From RGIG4708 sp045633845 (GTDB lineage Bacteria > Bacillota > Clostridia > UMGS1810), in the NCBI GenBank assembly GCA_045633845.1, contig JAZQZC010000029.1, forward strand, positions 1 to 44,737: 44,737 nucleotides of DNA, read 5' to 3'. The notes under the pieces were generated by a model. It saw only the letters and a list, made by a program, of their open reading frames with translations. It did no database searches and was not told the origin of the DNA. Positions 7,692 to 16,036 of the stretch are shown here, piece by piece. How positions within the stretch are numbered: position 1 is the first letter of the stretch; each line of letters starts with the position of its first letter. The position numbers and the translations under genes were made by a program.

Positions 7692-8684
7692 TCACAAAAC
7701 TATCCTGTCAATTTCATCGAGTTCTTCTTTCGTGAAATTAAGATTTGCAATCATTCCAATGTTCTGTGTTATTTGCTCAGGTTTTGAGGCACCAATTAAT
7801 ACACTTGTAATACCTTCATGGCTATATACCCACGAAAGTGCCATCTGCGCTAGAGATTGACCTCTGTTCTTTGCTAACTTGTTTAACTTTTTAATTTTCC
7901 CCAATACATCTTCAGACAAGGATTTCTCATTTAAAAATCTTCCATCAGTCTTTATTCTGCTGTCCTTTGGAACTCCATCTAAATAACGATCTGTAAGCAA
8001 TCCCTGTGCGAGAGGACTGAAAATAATCAGGCCTTTCTTTTTGTCAATCGCACCTTTAATAAGTCCGTTTTTTTCAACAACTCTGTCAAAAATCGAATAT
8101 CTGTTCTGATTGATTACAAAAGGACAACGAAGCTCTTCAAGGATACTTGCCGCCTTTTCCATCGTTTCTCCATCATAATTTGACAATCCAACATAAAGTG
8201 CTTTCCCACTTTTTACTATGCTATCAAGCGCCCACATTGTTTCATAAAGAGGAGTATCCGGATCCATTCTATGATGATAGAAAATATCAACATAATCAAC
8301 ATTCATTCTTTTAAGACTCTGATCAATACTTGCCGTTAAATATTTTTTACTCCCCCACTCGCCGTATGGACCAGGCCACATATAATATCCAGCCTTTGTG
8401 CTGATTATCATTTCATCGCGGTAGTCCTTTAAATCGTTATTTAATATTTTACCAAAATTGGTTTCGGCACTCCCTGCCTCAGGACCGTAATTATTAGCTA
8501 AATCAAAATGGGTTATACCATTATCAAAAGCTGTAAAACACATCTTTCGCATATTGTCGAAATCTGAATTATCTCCAAAATTGTGCCATAATCCAAGAGA
8601 CACAGCAGGAAGTTTCAGTCCACTTTCTCCACATTTTGTATATTCCATGGTCTCATATCGTTTCGAATTTGCAACATAATTCAT
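7692..8684 (-). CDS. Aldo-keto reductase, YghZ/L-glyceraldehyde-3-phosphate reductase type
   Basis: This 330-residue TIM-barrel NAD(P)H-dependent reductase has the catalytic tetrad positions visible: Asp and Tyr in FDLANNYGP, Lys in IISTKAGYY and His in YHHRMD. The C-terminal cofactor site reads VLIGASKPEQI. It is close to the YghZ/YajO-like branch (residues 10-30 region GESGLKLPAVSLGLWHNFG), which reduces small aldehydes such as glyceraldehyde 3-phosphate and methylglyoxal. The exact substrate is unknown. I chose the ATG at 8684, which has AAAGGAG nine bases upstream. A longer frame from 8792 would run through a palindromic repeat. The gene is AT-rich and sits in the valS-folC island. Confidence 0.9.
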   Translation of the reverse strand: MNYVANSKRYETMEYTKCGESGLKLPAVSLGLWHNFGDNSDFDNMRKMCFTAFDNGITHFDLANNYGPEAGSAETNFGKILNNDLKDYRDEMIISTKAGYYMWPGPYGEWGSKKYLTASIDQSLKRMNVDYVDIFYHHRMDPDTPLYETMWALDSIVKSGKALYVGLSNYDGETMEKAASILEELRCPFVINQNRYSIFDRVVEKNGLIKGAIDKKKGLIIFSPLAQGLLTDRYLDGVPKDSRIKTDGRFLNEKSLSEDVLGKIKKLNKLAKNRGQSLAQMALSWVYSHEGITSVLIGASKPEQITQNIGMIANLNFTKEELDEIDRIVL

Positions 8685-8730
8685 AATATTTCTCCTTTCA
8701 ATAATTCCGTAGTATCTTTCTTCGACTTTT

Positions 8731-8861
8731 GTCAAGTTAGGAGAACAGTGAATAATAGGACCTACTATTTTCACTGTTTTTTCTTTGAACAAAATCCATT
8801 AAAACCCGCAGGAATGTTAGATTTTCCTGCCCGATATGTAAATATTATTATCGGCAAACTA
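8731..8861 (-). repeat. Island repeat, long copy B, between Fic and the reductase
   Basis: This element contains the palindrome AACAGTGAATAATAG/CTATTTTCACTGTT (8744-8777), followed on the plus strand by a T run. It then has the shared hairpin unit 8803-8861, whose stems are GCAGGAA/TTCCTGC and CCGATA/TATCGG. It is a direct repeat of 7401-7644 but lacks the insert. It sits just past the Fic stop codon, so it could act as the Fic terminator. Confidence 0.65.
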
Positions 8862-8882
8862 TTATATTAAATTTTATTGCAA

Positions 8883-9956
8883 TCAGATTTTTGCAATCCA
8901 GTGCCCATTTTTGTCAGCGCCTACTCTGTCGATGATTTCTCTTTCTTTTAATTTTTTAATGTTTCTTTCTATTGTTCTTGTTGCAACATCTGCAAACTTT
9001 GCCATTTCTTCAATTGTTATGCTTGGATTATTTCTTATAAGTTCAACAATCTTTCTTTGCGTTTTATTTAAATTTACCCCGACATTTTCCCCGACATCTT
9101 CATTGTTTACACCGACATTTTCAGTTTCATTTTCTTCAAAAATATTTTGAATGTGCAAATAACGATTTTTAAGTTCGTTAGATTCATTTAAAAGTAAGTT
9201 CCTTATAAACTTTTCAAGATAAATCGTTGTTTCATGAATATTCTCTTTTAGATTGTTGTAATTCGCTCTAACAAGTGCGTTTCTGAAATACCATGCATTC
9301 TGTGCAAATATATCGTTTGTAGCATCATACCCTAATGAGCGTAAATATTTAATAAAGAAAACCGCAGTTGTTCTTGTATTACCCTCACCAAAAATATGAA
9401 TCTGCCATAATCTTGATACAAAAAATGCAAGATGTTCTATAATTTCATCTGTTGAAAGTCCTTTATAGCTGAACTTCTTTTCCTGCTCAAAATCGTATTC
9501 AAGTGTCTGACGAAGTTCGGCAGCATTTCCGTATAGAACTGTAGCTCCGTCAAGCACCCATTCTTTTTTTGTTATGTTATAATCACGAATTTTTCCTGCG
9601 TGCTTATAAATACCTGAAAATAATTTTTTGTGAATCCCTATATATTCACTCGGGGAAAATGTAAAGGCTTTTTCGGAAAGAATTGATGCAATTCTAACAG
9701 AAACCTTATCAGCTTCTTCTGTTCTGTCACCCTCTTCTTTTTTTGAAATCGTCTCATAATAGCTGTTTATACGTCTTTCCGCATCTTCCATTGTGATATA
9801 ACCTTCAATATGTTCAATGGCGGTCTTCACAAGTTGTTCTGATGGTTCAAGACCATCAACCGCTTGAAGACCTATAGCTGTACTCCATGCATAGCCTTTA
9901 TCTCTTTTATTTGGTTCAGATTGTTTTATATATTCTTTAAAAGGATCTTGATTCAT
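8883..9956 (-). CDS. Fic family protein with C-terminal winged-helix domain
   Basis: This 357-residue protein has a central Fic core with the signature HIFGEGNTRTTAVF near residue 185. It agrees with HxFx[DE]GN but has Thr before Arg and lacks the final Arg of HPFxxGNGRxxR. An SKKEEG segment near residue 70 resembles the [ST]xxxE[GN] inhibitory helix. The C-terminal 60 residues form a helix-turn-helix (NPSITIEEMAKFADVATRTI). Fic proteins usually transfer AMP or related groups to protein hydroxyls; the target is unknown. The ATG at 9956 follows GGGAG; the upstream TTG at 9974 is less likely. Toxin-antitoxin function is possible, but no antitoxin gene is adjacent. Confidence 0.88.
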   Translation of the reverse strand: MNQDPFKEYIKQSEPNKRDKGYAWSTAIGLQAVDGLEPSEQLVKTAIEHIEGYITMEDAERRINSYYETISKKEEGDRTEEADKVSVRIASILSEKAFTFSPSEYIGIHKKLFSGIYKHAGKIRDYNITKKEWVLDGATVLYGNAAELRQTLEYDFEQEKKFSYKGLSTDEIIEHLAFFVSRLWQIHIFGEGNTRTTAVFFIKYLRSLGYDATNDIFAQNAWYFRNALVRANYNNLKENIHETTIYLEKFIRNLLLNESNELKNRYLHIQNIFEENETENVGVNNEDVGENVGVNLNKTQRKIVELIRNNPSITIEEMAKFADVATRTIERNIKKLKEREIIDRVGADKNGHWIAKI

Positions 9957-10002
9957 ATGTTTTTCTCCCTTCAACGATTTTATAACTTTGTTAACATTAT
10001 AG

Positions 10003-10065
10003 CTCGCGAGAATGCTGGATTTGCTCGCTCCCGATAGTATATGTAAATATAAAAATCGGCAAACT
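10003..10065 (-). repeat. Island hairpin unit, copy C, downstream of the acyltransferase
   Basis: A 63-base element with stems GCGAG/CTCGC and CCGAT/ATCGG and the shared core ATATGTAAATAT then CGGCAAACTA. It is the third copy of the unit at 7578-7644 and 8803-8861, in the same orientation. It lies between the Fic start and the acyltransferase stop. Confidence 0.65.
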
Positions 10066-10160
10066 AATCTTTTAAATTTTATCGTATTTGCACTAGAAAA
10101 AAGTCAGCCAAACTGTTCACACGAATTTAGACAATATAACCTCTCCTGTTATGTTTGTCT

Positions 10161-11906
10161 TTATTTACAGTTGAATATTGTCTCAAAATCAATTATTTTC
10201 GCATAGTACTTAGCACCATGAATGGTAAGATGTCTGCAATCCTGACTTATATATTTTTTATCATCAGTAAACACTCTTATCTCTCCGTTTTCATTCATTA
10301 AAGGTGACATCATGTCTATATAATGGTCTTTCCACATTTGCTGTAGTTGTTTTTGTTCGTCTATAATATTATCTGTAGGTTTAACTGTTGTTGCATAATA
10401 TCCATCCGTAAATCTTTTGATATATATATTGTCATTGTTTTCACCAAAATTCTTTGTACCAATTCCCCATACCTTATTTTTATCAGTCACAGAACAAATT
10501 TCATTATATAATTCCTCACTTGTAGTAAACACAAATGCATAATCACTTTGTTTTAAGCGTTGTTCATAAGTTTCATCATATTCAAAAGCGTAGCTTATGC
10601 TTATTTTATCTGCATAAGAGGATTCCAGTAAAATATTTCCCCAGTCTCTTGCAAAACTGTTACCGGTAATAAATACTTTTATCTTATCATTATCTTCATA
10701 TTCCCGATCATAATCATATATTCTGTCACAATATTTACCATGAATATTTCTTTCAATATTTTCAGTGCTGATATCCAATTCAGGAACATCTCTTATAACA
10801 CCCGCACGCAAATATATTGCACCAGCAATAATGCTCACAATCACTGCACACAAAACGCTTATGATAAATGTTTTTTTATTGGCTTTAATTTTTGTTTCAA
10901 TAAAACGATATGACAGTTCTGAAACCAGTACAATAAGTATCATGCATAATAATACAGAAGTAAAGTTATTAACTGAACTTATGTAACTTCTCCAAAATGC
11001 CAGAATAATCTGATGCCATATAAAATAACTGTAGGATTTTTTACCAAGTACTTCAAAAGGAAGTAAAATTCTGCTAATAAACTTGTTTTCTTTCTCATCT
11101 GCTTTTTTACAACCTGTGAAAATTGCAACGCCTGATAAAAATACTACCAAAAGTAATCTAAGAGAATCATTCATAAAATTGTTATTAATAAGCATAAGAA
11201 CAATTAACAAAATTACAGACATTACATTTATCACCTTGTTTGAAGTACGATTGCCAAATTTAACATAAGCAAACGCAATTAAAACACCAAATGCAAGCTC
11301 ATAAAACCTGTATGGAATATAATAAAATTTATCATTAAAGCTTATAGCCGGAATCAAATACAGAACAAGTGATGCTACAGTACAAACTGACAACAACATA
11401 AAAATGCGTTTTAAAACAGTTTGTCTATCAGCATTTTTGAACAGTTTTAATGGTATCAAAAATAAAAGCGGTATTATTATGTAAAATTCTGCAATAATTC
11501 CAAGATACCATGTATGCATCAAAGGTTTGTAGTTGTTTACAACATCCCAGTAATTTTTTGTTGTTATTGCGCCTAAAATATTGTTTGAAAAAAGATTTGA
11601 TGAAACAACTGACATTGCAACATTTTCATAATTATCGGGAAGCATTGAAATAGCTCCCATAGCAAGACTTACAACCGATGCCAGAATTACAAGTGGAAAC
11701 AACCTGGAAAAACGATTAATAACAAAATCAAAATATTTCAAACTGTTATCTTCAGTTTTACGGATTAATCCCATACCAATTAAAAATCCATTAATTACTA
11801 AAAACAAATCCACACCAAGATAACCATAAGTAAATATTTCGCAATGATAAAAAATTACCGCAATTATTGCTATTCCTTTTTGTAAATCAATATCTCTTCT
11901 TCTCAT
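10161..11906 (-). CDS. Membrane acyltransferase 3 (OafA/YrhL type) with SGNH domain
   Basis: This 581-residue protein joins an acyltransferase-3 membrane domain (about residues 1-365, ten or so hydrophobic helices) to a soluble C-terminal SGNH-like domain. The membrane domain shows DLQKGIAIIAVIFYH and the GYLGVDLFLVINGFLIG block. The SGNH part has a nucleophile motif ITGNSFARDW and a DCRHLTIHGAKYY block that supplies Asp and His. The family moves acetyl or other acyl groups from the cytoplasm onto cell-surface polysaccharide or peptidoglycan. The acceptor here is unknown. AGAGGAG precedes the ATG. It is the third gene of the AT-rich island; 11907-12026 upstream shows nothing recognisable. Confidence 0.92.
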   Translation of the reverse strand: MRRRDIDLQKGIAIIAVIFYHCEIFTYGYLGVDLFLVINGFLIGMGLIRKTEDNSLKYFDFVINRFSRLFPLVILASVVSLAMGAISMLPDNYENVAMSVVSSNLFSNNILGAITTKNYWDVVNNYKPLMHTWYLGIIAEFYIIIPLLFLIPLKLFKNADRQTVLKRIFMLLSVCTVASLVLYLIPAISFNDKFYYIPYRFYELAFGVLIAFAYVKFGNRTSNKVINVMSVILLIVLMLINNNFMNDSLRLLLVVFLSGVAIFTGCKKADEKENKFISRILLPFEVLGKKSYSYFIWHQIILAFWRSYISSVNNFTSVLLCMILIVLVSELSYRFIETKIKANKKTFIISVLCAVIVSIIAGAIYLRAGVIRDVPELDISTENIERNIHGKYCDRIYDYDREYEDNDKIKVFITGNSFARDWGNILLESSYADKISISYAFEYDETYEQRLKQSDYAFVFTTSEELYNEICSVTDKNKVWGIGTKNFGENNDNIYIKRFTDGYYATTVKPTDNIIDEQKQLQQMWKDHYIDMMSPLMNENGEIRVFTDDKKYISQDCRHLTIHGAKYYAKIIDFETIFNCK

Positions 11907-12026
11907 TTTTCTCCTCTTTCTTGTTTTATGAAATCTATAATTAAAACATCCAAATTCAAATCAATAAAACGAGCTAAACAAATTTAGCCATATTTTTATT
12001 TCAACACTATGATTTTGTCAAGACTG

Positions 12027-12110
12027 GGACAAAAAATATTGTAGGGACAGATGCCTACATCTGTCCGTTGCGGGTCGATGAAGGCATCGACCCCTACATT
12101 TTATCCCTTG
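12027..12110. repeat. Two-hairpin (cloverleaf-like) dispersed repeat
   Basis: TGTAG at 12040-12044 and CTACA at 12094-12098 enclose two adjacent hairpins: GGACAGATG/CATCTGTCC and GGGTCGATG/GCATCGACCC. Flanking GGGA...TCCC bases extend the outer stem. Repeats with this design are dispersed in many clostridial genomes; that is from memory. It marks the valS-side edge of the accessory island. Confidence 0.7.
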
Positions 12111-12185
12111 TATATCAAACATTATAAAGACTATACGTTTTTTAAACCTATATGCAAGTTGTTTTGCGATTTTTATCCAATTATC

Positions 12186-12219
12186 AAAAGAGGAAAACCG
12201 CATTGCGATTTTCCCTTTT
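12186..12219 (-). terminator. valS terminator
   Basis: On the minus strand AAAAGGGAAAATCGC and GCGGTTTTCCTCTTTT form a hairpin with two mismatches eight bases after the valS stop. The stem's own T-rich arm could act as the termination tract. It implies that valS transcription ends before the island. Confidence 0.65.
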
Positions 12220-12226
12220 GGTGACT

Positions 12227-14854
12227 TTAAAGTTTTTCTATGCTTTCTAAAACCTTCTGAAGCATCTGTTTATATTTTTCGCCTTTTTCTCTTTCTTCAT
12301 TTACAACCTTTTCGGGCGCTTTTGCAACAAAGCCCGGGTTGTTAAGCTTGCCCTCAACACGCTTGATTTCTGCCTCGAGGCGCTTCTTTTCGTCATTAAG
12401 ACGCGCAAGCTCTTTTTCTTTATCTACTAGCTCGTCAAGAGGTATAAACAGCTCTGCGCCCTCTACAACACCTGTAACTGCATTTTCATCTATACCATCT
12501 TTGTTACCCTGAATAACAGTTTCGGATGCGCTTGCCAGCTTTTCAAAGAATATTTCGGAGCCAACCCACATATCAGGGTTTTCGGCAACAACAATTACCC
12601 TTGCCTTTTTGCTTGGTACAACGTTCATTTGTGCACGGATATTACGAATTTCCTTGATGGCGTTCATAATGAGCTCCATTTTCTTTTCATCTGCTTCAAA
12701 GCACAGCTTTGAGTCATATTCGGGCCATTTGGAAATCATAATGCTCTCTTCGCCTGTCGGCAGGTAGCTGAATATCTCTTCGGTAATAAATGGCATAAAC
12801 GGATGGAGCAATTTGAGCGCATTTGCAAGCACATAGGCAAGTACCTTTTGTGCAGCGGCGCAGCTTTCATCCTTTGCATAGAGTCTTGGTTTAACAAGTT
12901 CTATGTACCAGTCACAGTAGTTATCCCAGATAAAGTCGTAAAGCTTGCTCACCGCAACCCCAAGCTCAAACTTGTCGATGTTTTCGCCTACCTCTTTTGC
13001 AACGCGGTTGAATACCGAAAGAATCCATTTGTCCTCTGTTTTGAGTTCACTTTCATCAGGCAGCTCGATGCTGTCTATATCCATATTCATAAGCAAAAAT
13101 CTTGATGCATTCCATATTTTGTTTGCAAAGTTACGGCTTGCTTCAACTCTCTCTTTGTAGTATCTCATATCGTTACCGGGAGAGTTGCCTGTAGCCAATG
13201 TAAAACGAAGTGCATCTGCGCCATACTCTGCAATAACCTCAAGCGGGTCAATACCGTTGCCGAGAGATTTGCTCATTTTGCGGCCCTGACTGTCACGTAC
13301 AATACCGTGAATAAACACATGCTCAAAAGGCGCTTTGCCTGTCTGCTCTAACGCTGAGAATATCATACGAGCAACCCAGAAAAATATAATATCGTATCCT
13401 GTAACAAGTGTTGCTGTAGGATAGAAGTAATCAAAATCCTCATTTGAATTTGGCCATCCGAGTGTTGAAAAAGGCCACAGTGCCGAGCTGAACCAGGTGT
13501 CGAGCACGTCGGGGTCTTGCTTAACCGAACCGCCGCAGTGAGGACACTTGTCGATAACCTCTTTGCACACAGTGGTTTTGCCACAGTCGTCGCAGTAAAA
13601 TGCGGGGATGCGGTGACCCCACCAAAGCTGACGCGAAATACACCAGTCGTGTACATTTTCCATCCAGTTGAGGTATGTTTTTGAAAATCTGTCGGGAACA
13701 AATTTTACAGTATCATTTTTTACAACCTCAATTGCAGGCTTTGCAAGAGGCTCCATTTTTACAAACCACTGCTTTGAAATAATAGGCTCAACAGTGGTTC
13801 CGCAGCGATAGCACTGACCAACATTGTGCTTGTGAGGCACTACCTTAACAAGGAGACCCTGCTCCTCAAGGTCTGTTATCATTGCCTTGCGGCATTCGTA
13901 TCTGTCCATACCGCAGTATTTGCCTGCGTATTTATTCATAGTTGCATCGTCGTTCATAACCTTGATTTGCTCTAAGCCGTGACGTGCGCCCACTTCAAAG
14001 TCGTTAGGGTCGTGGGCAGGCGTGATTTTTACACAGCCTGTTCCAAATTCTTTGTCTACGTATTCGTCGGCAACAACAGGAATTTCTCTGCCAACCAGTG
14101 GGAGAATAAGCGTTTTACCAACGAGATTTTTGTATCTTTCATCCTCTGGGTTTACTGCAACTGCAGTATCGCCAAAGAGAGTTTCAGGTCTAGTGGTTGC
14201 AATTTCAACAAATTGGTCACTATCCTTAACAGGATATTTAATGTGCCAGAAATTGCCGTCCTGCTCCGCATACTCAACCTCTGCATCTGACAAAGCGGTA
14301 ATACAATGAGGACACCAGTTAATAATTTTGCTGCCCTGATAAATAAGGTCTTTTTCATAAAGCTTAACAAAAACCTCTTTTACGGCTTCGGAGCAACCCT
14401 CATCCATAGTAAAGCGTTCTCTTGACCAGGCGCAGGATGAACCGAGCTTTTTGAGCTGATTTATAATACGGTTGCCGTATTGGTGCTTCCAGTCCCAGAC
14501 CTTCTCTAAGAATTTTTCTCTGCCAAGGTCATATCTTGTGAGACCCTCTTTTCTAAGCTCTGCCTCAACCTTGATTTGTGTGGCAATACCTGCGTGGTCG
14601 GTACCTGGAATCCACAGTGCAGCATAGCCTTTCATTCTTTTGTATCTTATAAGAATGTCCTGCAGGGTTTCGTCAAGGGCATGTCCCATATGGAGCTGAC
14701 CCGTAACGTTCGGAGGCGGTATAACTATGGTATACGGCTCCTTTTTACTGTCGGGCTGCGCCTCAAAATATTCATTTTTTACCCAATTTTCATATATTCT
14801 GTCCTCTACCTGAGAGGGGTCATATGTTTTTGGTAATTCCTTTTTAATTTCCAT
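12227..14854 (-). CDS. valS: Valyl-tRNA synthetase
   Basis: This 875-residue class I synthetase shows the HIGH motif as HMGHALD in PPPNVTGQLHMGHALD and the KMSKS motif as GRKMSKSLGNGIDP. It has the editing domain and a zinc-binding pattern (CDDCGKTTVCKEVIDKCPHC). The C-terminal coiled coil of about 65 residues (LARLNDEKKRLEAEIKRVE) is typical of ValRS and contacts tRNA. Length is normal. AGAGGTG precedes the ATG. Only 66 bases separate it from pfkA, which leaves no room for a T-box leader. In many Firmicutes folC follows directly; here it is displaced by the island. Confidence 0.98.
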   Translation of the reverse strand: MEIKKELPKTYDPSQVEDRIYENWVKNEYFEAQPDSKKEPYTIVIPPPNVTGQLHMGHALDETLQDILIRYKRMKGYAALWIPGTDHAGIATQIKVEAELRKEGLTRYDLGREKFLEKVWDWKHQYGNRIINQLKKLGSSCAWSRERFTMDEGCSEAVKEVFVKLYEKDLIYQGSKIINWCPHCITALSDAEVEYAEQDGNFWHIKYPVKDSDQFVEIATTRPETLFGDTAVAVNPEDERYKNLVGKTLILPLVGREIPVVADEYVDKEFGTGCVKITPAHDPNDFEVGARHGLEQIKVMNDDATMNKYAGKYCGMDRYECRKAMITDLEEQGLLVKVVPHKHNVGQCYRCGTTVEPIISKQWFVKMEPLAKPAIEVVKNDTVKFVPDRFSKTYLNWMENVHDWCISRQLWWGHRIPAFYCDDCGKTTVCKEVIDKCPHCGGSVKQDPDVLDTWFSSALWPFSTLGWPNSNEDFDYFYPTATLVTGYDIIFFWVARMIFSALEQTGKAPFEHVFIHGIVRDSQGRKMSKSLGNGIDPLEVIAEYGADALRFTLATGNSPGNDMRYYKERVEASRNFANKIWNASRFLLMNMDIDSIELPDESELKTEDKWILSVFNRVAKEVGENIDKFELGVAVSKLYDFIWDNYCDWYIELVKPRLYAKDESCAAAQKVLAYVLANALKLLHPFMPFITEEIFSYLPTGEESIMISKWPEYDSKLCFEADEKKMELIMNAIKEIRNIRAQMNVVPSKKARVIVVAENPDMWVGSEIFFEKLASASETVIQGNKDGIDENAVTGVVEGAELFIPLDELVDKEKELARLNDEKKRLEAEIKRVEGKLNNPGFVAKAPEKVVNEEREKGEKYKQMLQKVLESIEKL

Positions 14855-14920
14855 TTATTACACCTCTGTATATAGTGTCAGCTGCAAAAACAACTACTAA
14901 TATTTTCATGAATTTCTATA

Positions 14921-15895
14921 TTAAAACGCAAGCATCTGCGAAAGAATAAATTCCTCTTCGTCAATTTGCTTCTTTTCCATAGCAAGAGCTTCATTTATAT
15001 CCGTATCGGTAATTTTGCCATCTTTGATGCAGACAACTCTGCTTGATTTTCCCTCCTGCAAAAGCTCTATTGCTCTCTGCCCCATTTGTGACGCAGTTAC
15101 TCTGTCACGGCAGGTAGGATTGCCTCCGCGCTGAATGTGACCGAGAATTGACGCTCTTGTTGACATACCTGTTGATTCTTCAACCTGTTTTGCAACCTGC
15201 ATAACATCTATATCAACGCCTTCGGCAACTATGATGATGTGATTTTTTTTGCCTGCCTCTTTTGCTTTTTTTACAGGGTCGATTACATCGCGCTGCAGGT
15301 CAAATTCCTTTTCGGGGATAAGAGCTGTTTCGGCACCTGTTGCAACTGCAATGTTAAGTGCAAGGTATCCTGCATTGCGGCCCATTACCTCTACAAGACA
15401 ACATCTGTTGTGGCTTGTCATTGTATCTCTGATTTTGTCTATTGCTTCCATAGCGGTGTTAAGAGCTGTGTCATAGCCAATTGTGTATTCACTGCACGCA
15501 ATGTCGTTGTCGATTGTGCCCGGAATACCAATGGTAAGAATACCAAGGTTTGCAAGCGCTCTGGCACCCATAAAGCTGCCGTCGCCGCCAATTACAACTA
15601 TTGCATCAAGGCCGAATTTGCGCGCAATTTCAGCACCCTTTTTTTGATACTCAAGCTCTTTAAACTCGTTGCATCTTGCGGTAGACAAAACTGTGCCGCC
15701 GCGTGAGAGAATGTCACACACATTTCGTGTGGTAAACTCTTTAATCTCGCCGTTTAAAAGGCCCCTGTAGCCATCATATATACCATACATTTTAAATCCT
15801 GCACTAAGTCCACAGCGTACAACCGACCTTACGGCTGCGTTCATACCAGGTGCGTCACCGCCGCTTGTTAATACTCCTATACTTTTAACTGACAT
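14921..15895 (-). CDS. pfkA: ATP-dependent 6-phosphofructokinase
   Basis: This 324-residue protein of the bacterial PfkA family phosphorylates fructose 6-phosphate in glycolysis. The nucleotide site shows GVLTSGGDAPGMN and GGDGSFMGA. The substrate and catalytic loop is PGTIDNDI, in which the first Asp is the catalytic base. EVMGRNAGYLA and GHIQRGG follow. The Gly-Gly-Asp-Gly pattern supports ATP rather than pyrophosphate use. GGAGGT precedes the ATG. It lies after dnaE with a 141-base gap that contains a possible promoter. dnaE-pfkA order is common in Clostridia. Confidence 0.97.
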   Translation of the reverse strand: MSVKSIGVLTSGGDAPGMNAAVRSVVRCGLSAGFKMYGIYDGYRGLLNGEIKEFTTRNVCDILSRGGTVLSTARCNEFKELEYQKKGAEIARKFGLDAIVVIGGDGSFMGARALANLGILTIGIPGTIDNDIACSEYTIGYDTALNTAMEAIDKIRDTMTSHNRCCLVEVMGRNAGYLALNIAVATGAETALIPEKEFDLQRDVIDPVKKAKEAGKKNHIIIVAEGVDIDVMQVAKQVEESTGMSTRASILGHIQRGGNPTCRDRVTASQMGQRAIELLQEGKSSRVVCIKDGKITDTDINEALAMEKKQIDEEEFILSQMLAF

Positions 15896-15975
15896 TTTGA
15901 ACCTCCGAATTTATATGAATATTTTGTATACATATATTTTGTACATACATTTGAAAAAATACATACGCAGTATAT

Positions 15976-16004
15976 ATGATACTCCTTTTTGCCCAAAAAA
16001 TCAA
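15976..16004 (-). promoter_or_regulatory. Possible pfkA promoter
   Basis: On the minus strand TTGATT, a 17-base spacer and TATCAT lie in the gap between dnaE and pfkA. The match is moderate and the leader to pfkA would be about 75 bases. Confidence 0.4.
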
Positions 16005-16036
16005 GTATTTTTGACTAATTTTTACATATTATGGAA

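Noticed and set aside
8685..8792. N-terminal extension of the aldo-keto reductase to 8792
   Set aside because: The added 36 residues run through a palindromic repeat, and a good ribosome binding site stands before the ATG at 8684.
7401..10065. True integron attC sites in the island
   Set aside because: The repeats lack clear RYYYAAC/GTTRRRY core sites in matching positions and no integrase gene is present in the window; only the cassette-like layout is reported.
14855..14920. T-box leader for valS
   Set aside because: Only 66 bases separate valS from pfkA, with no specifier or antiterminator stem.
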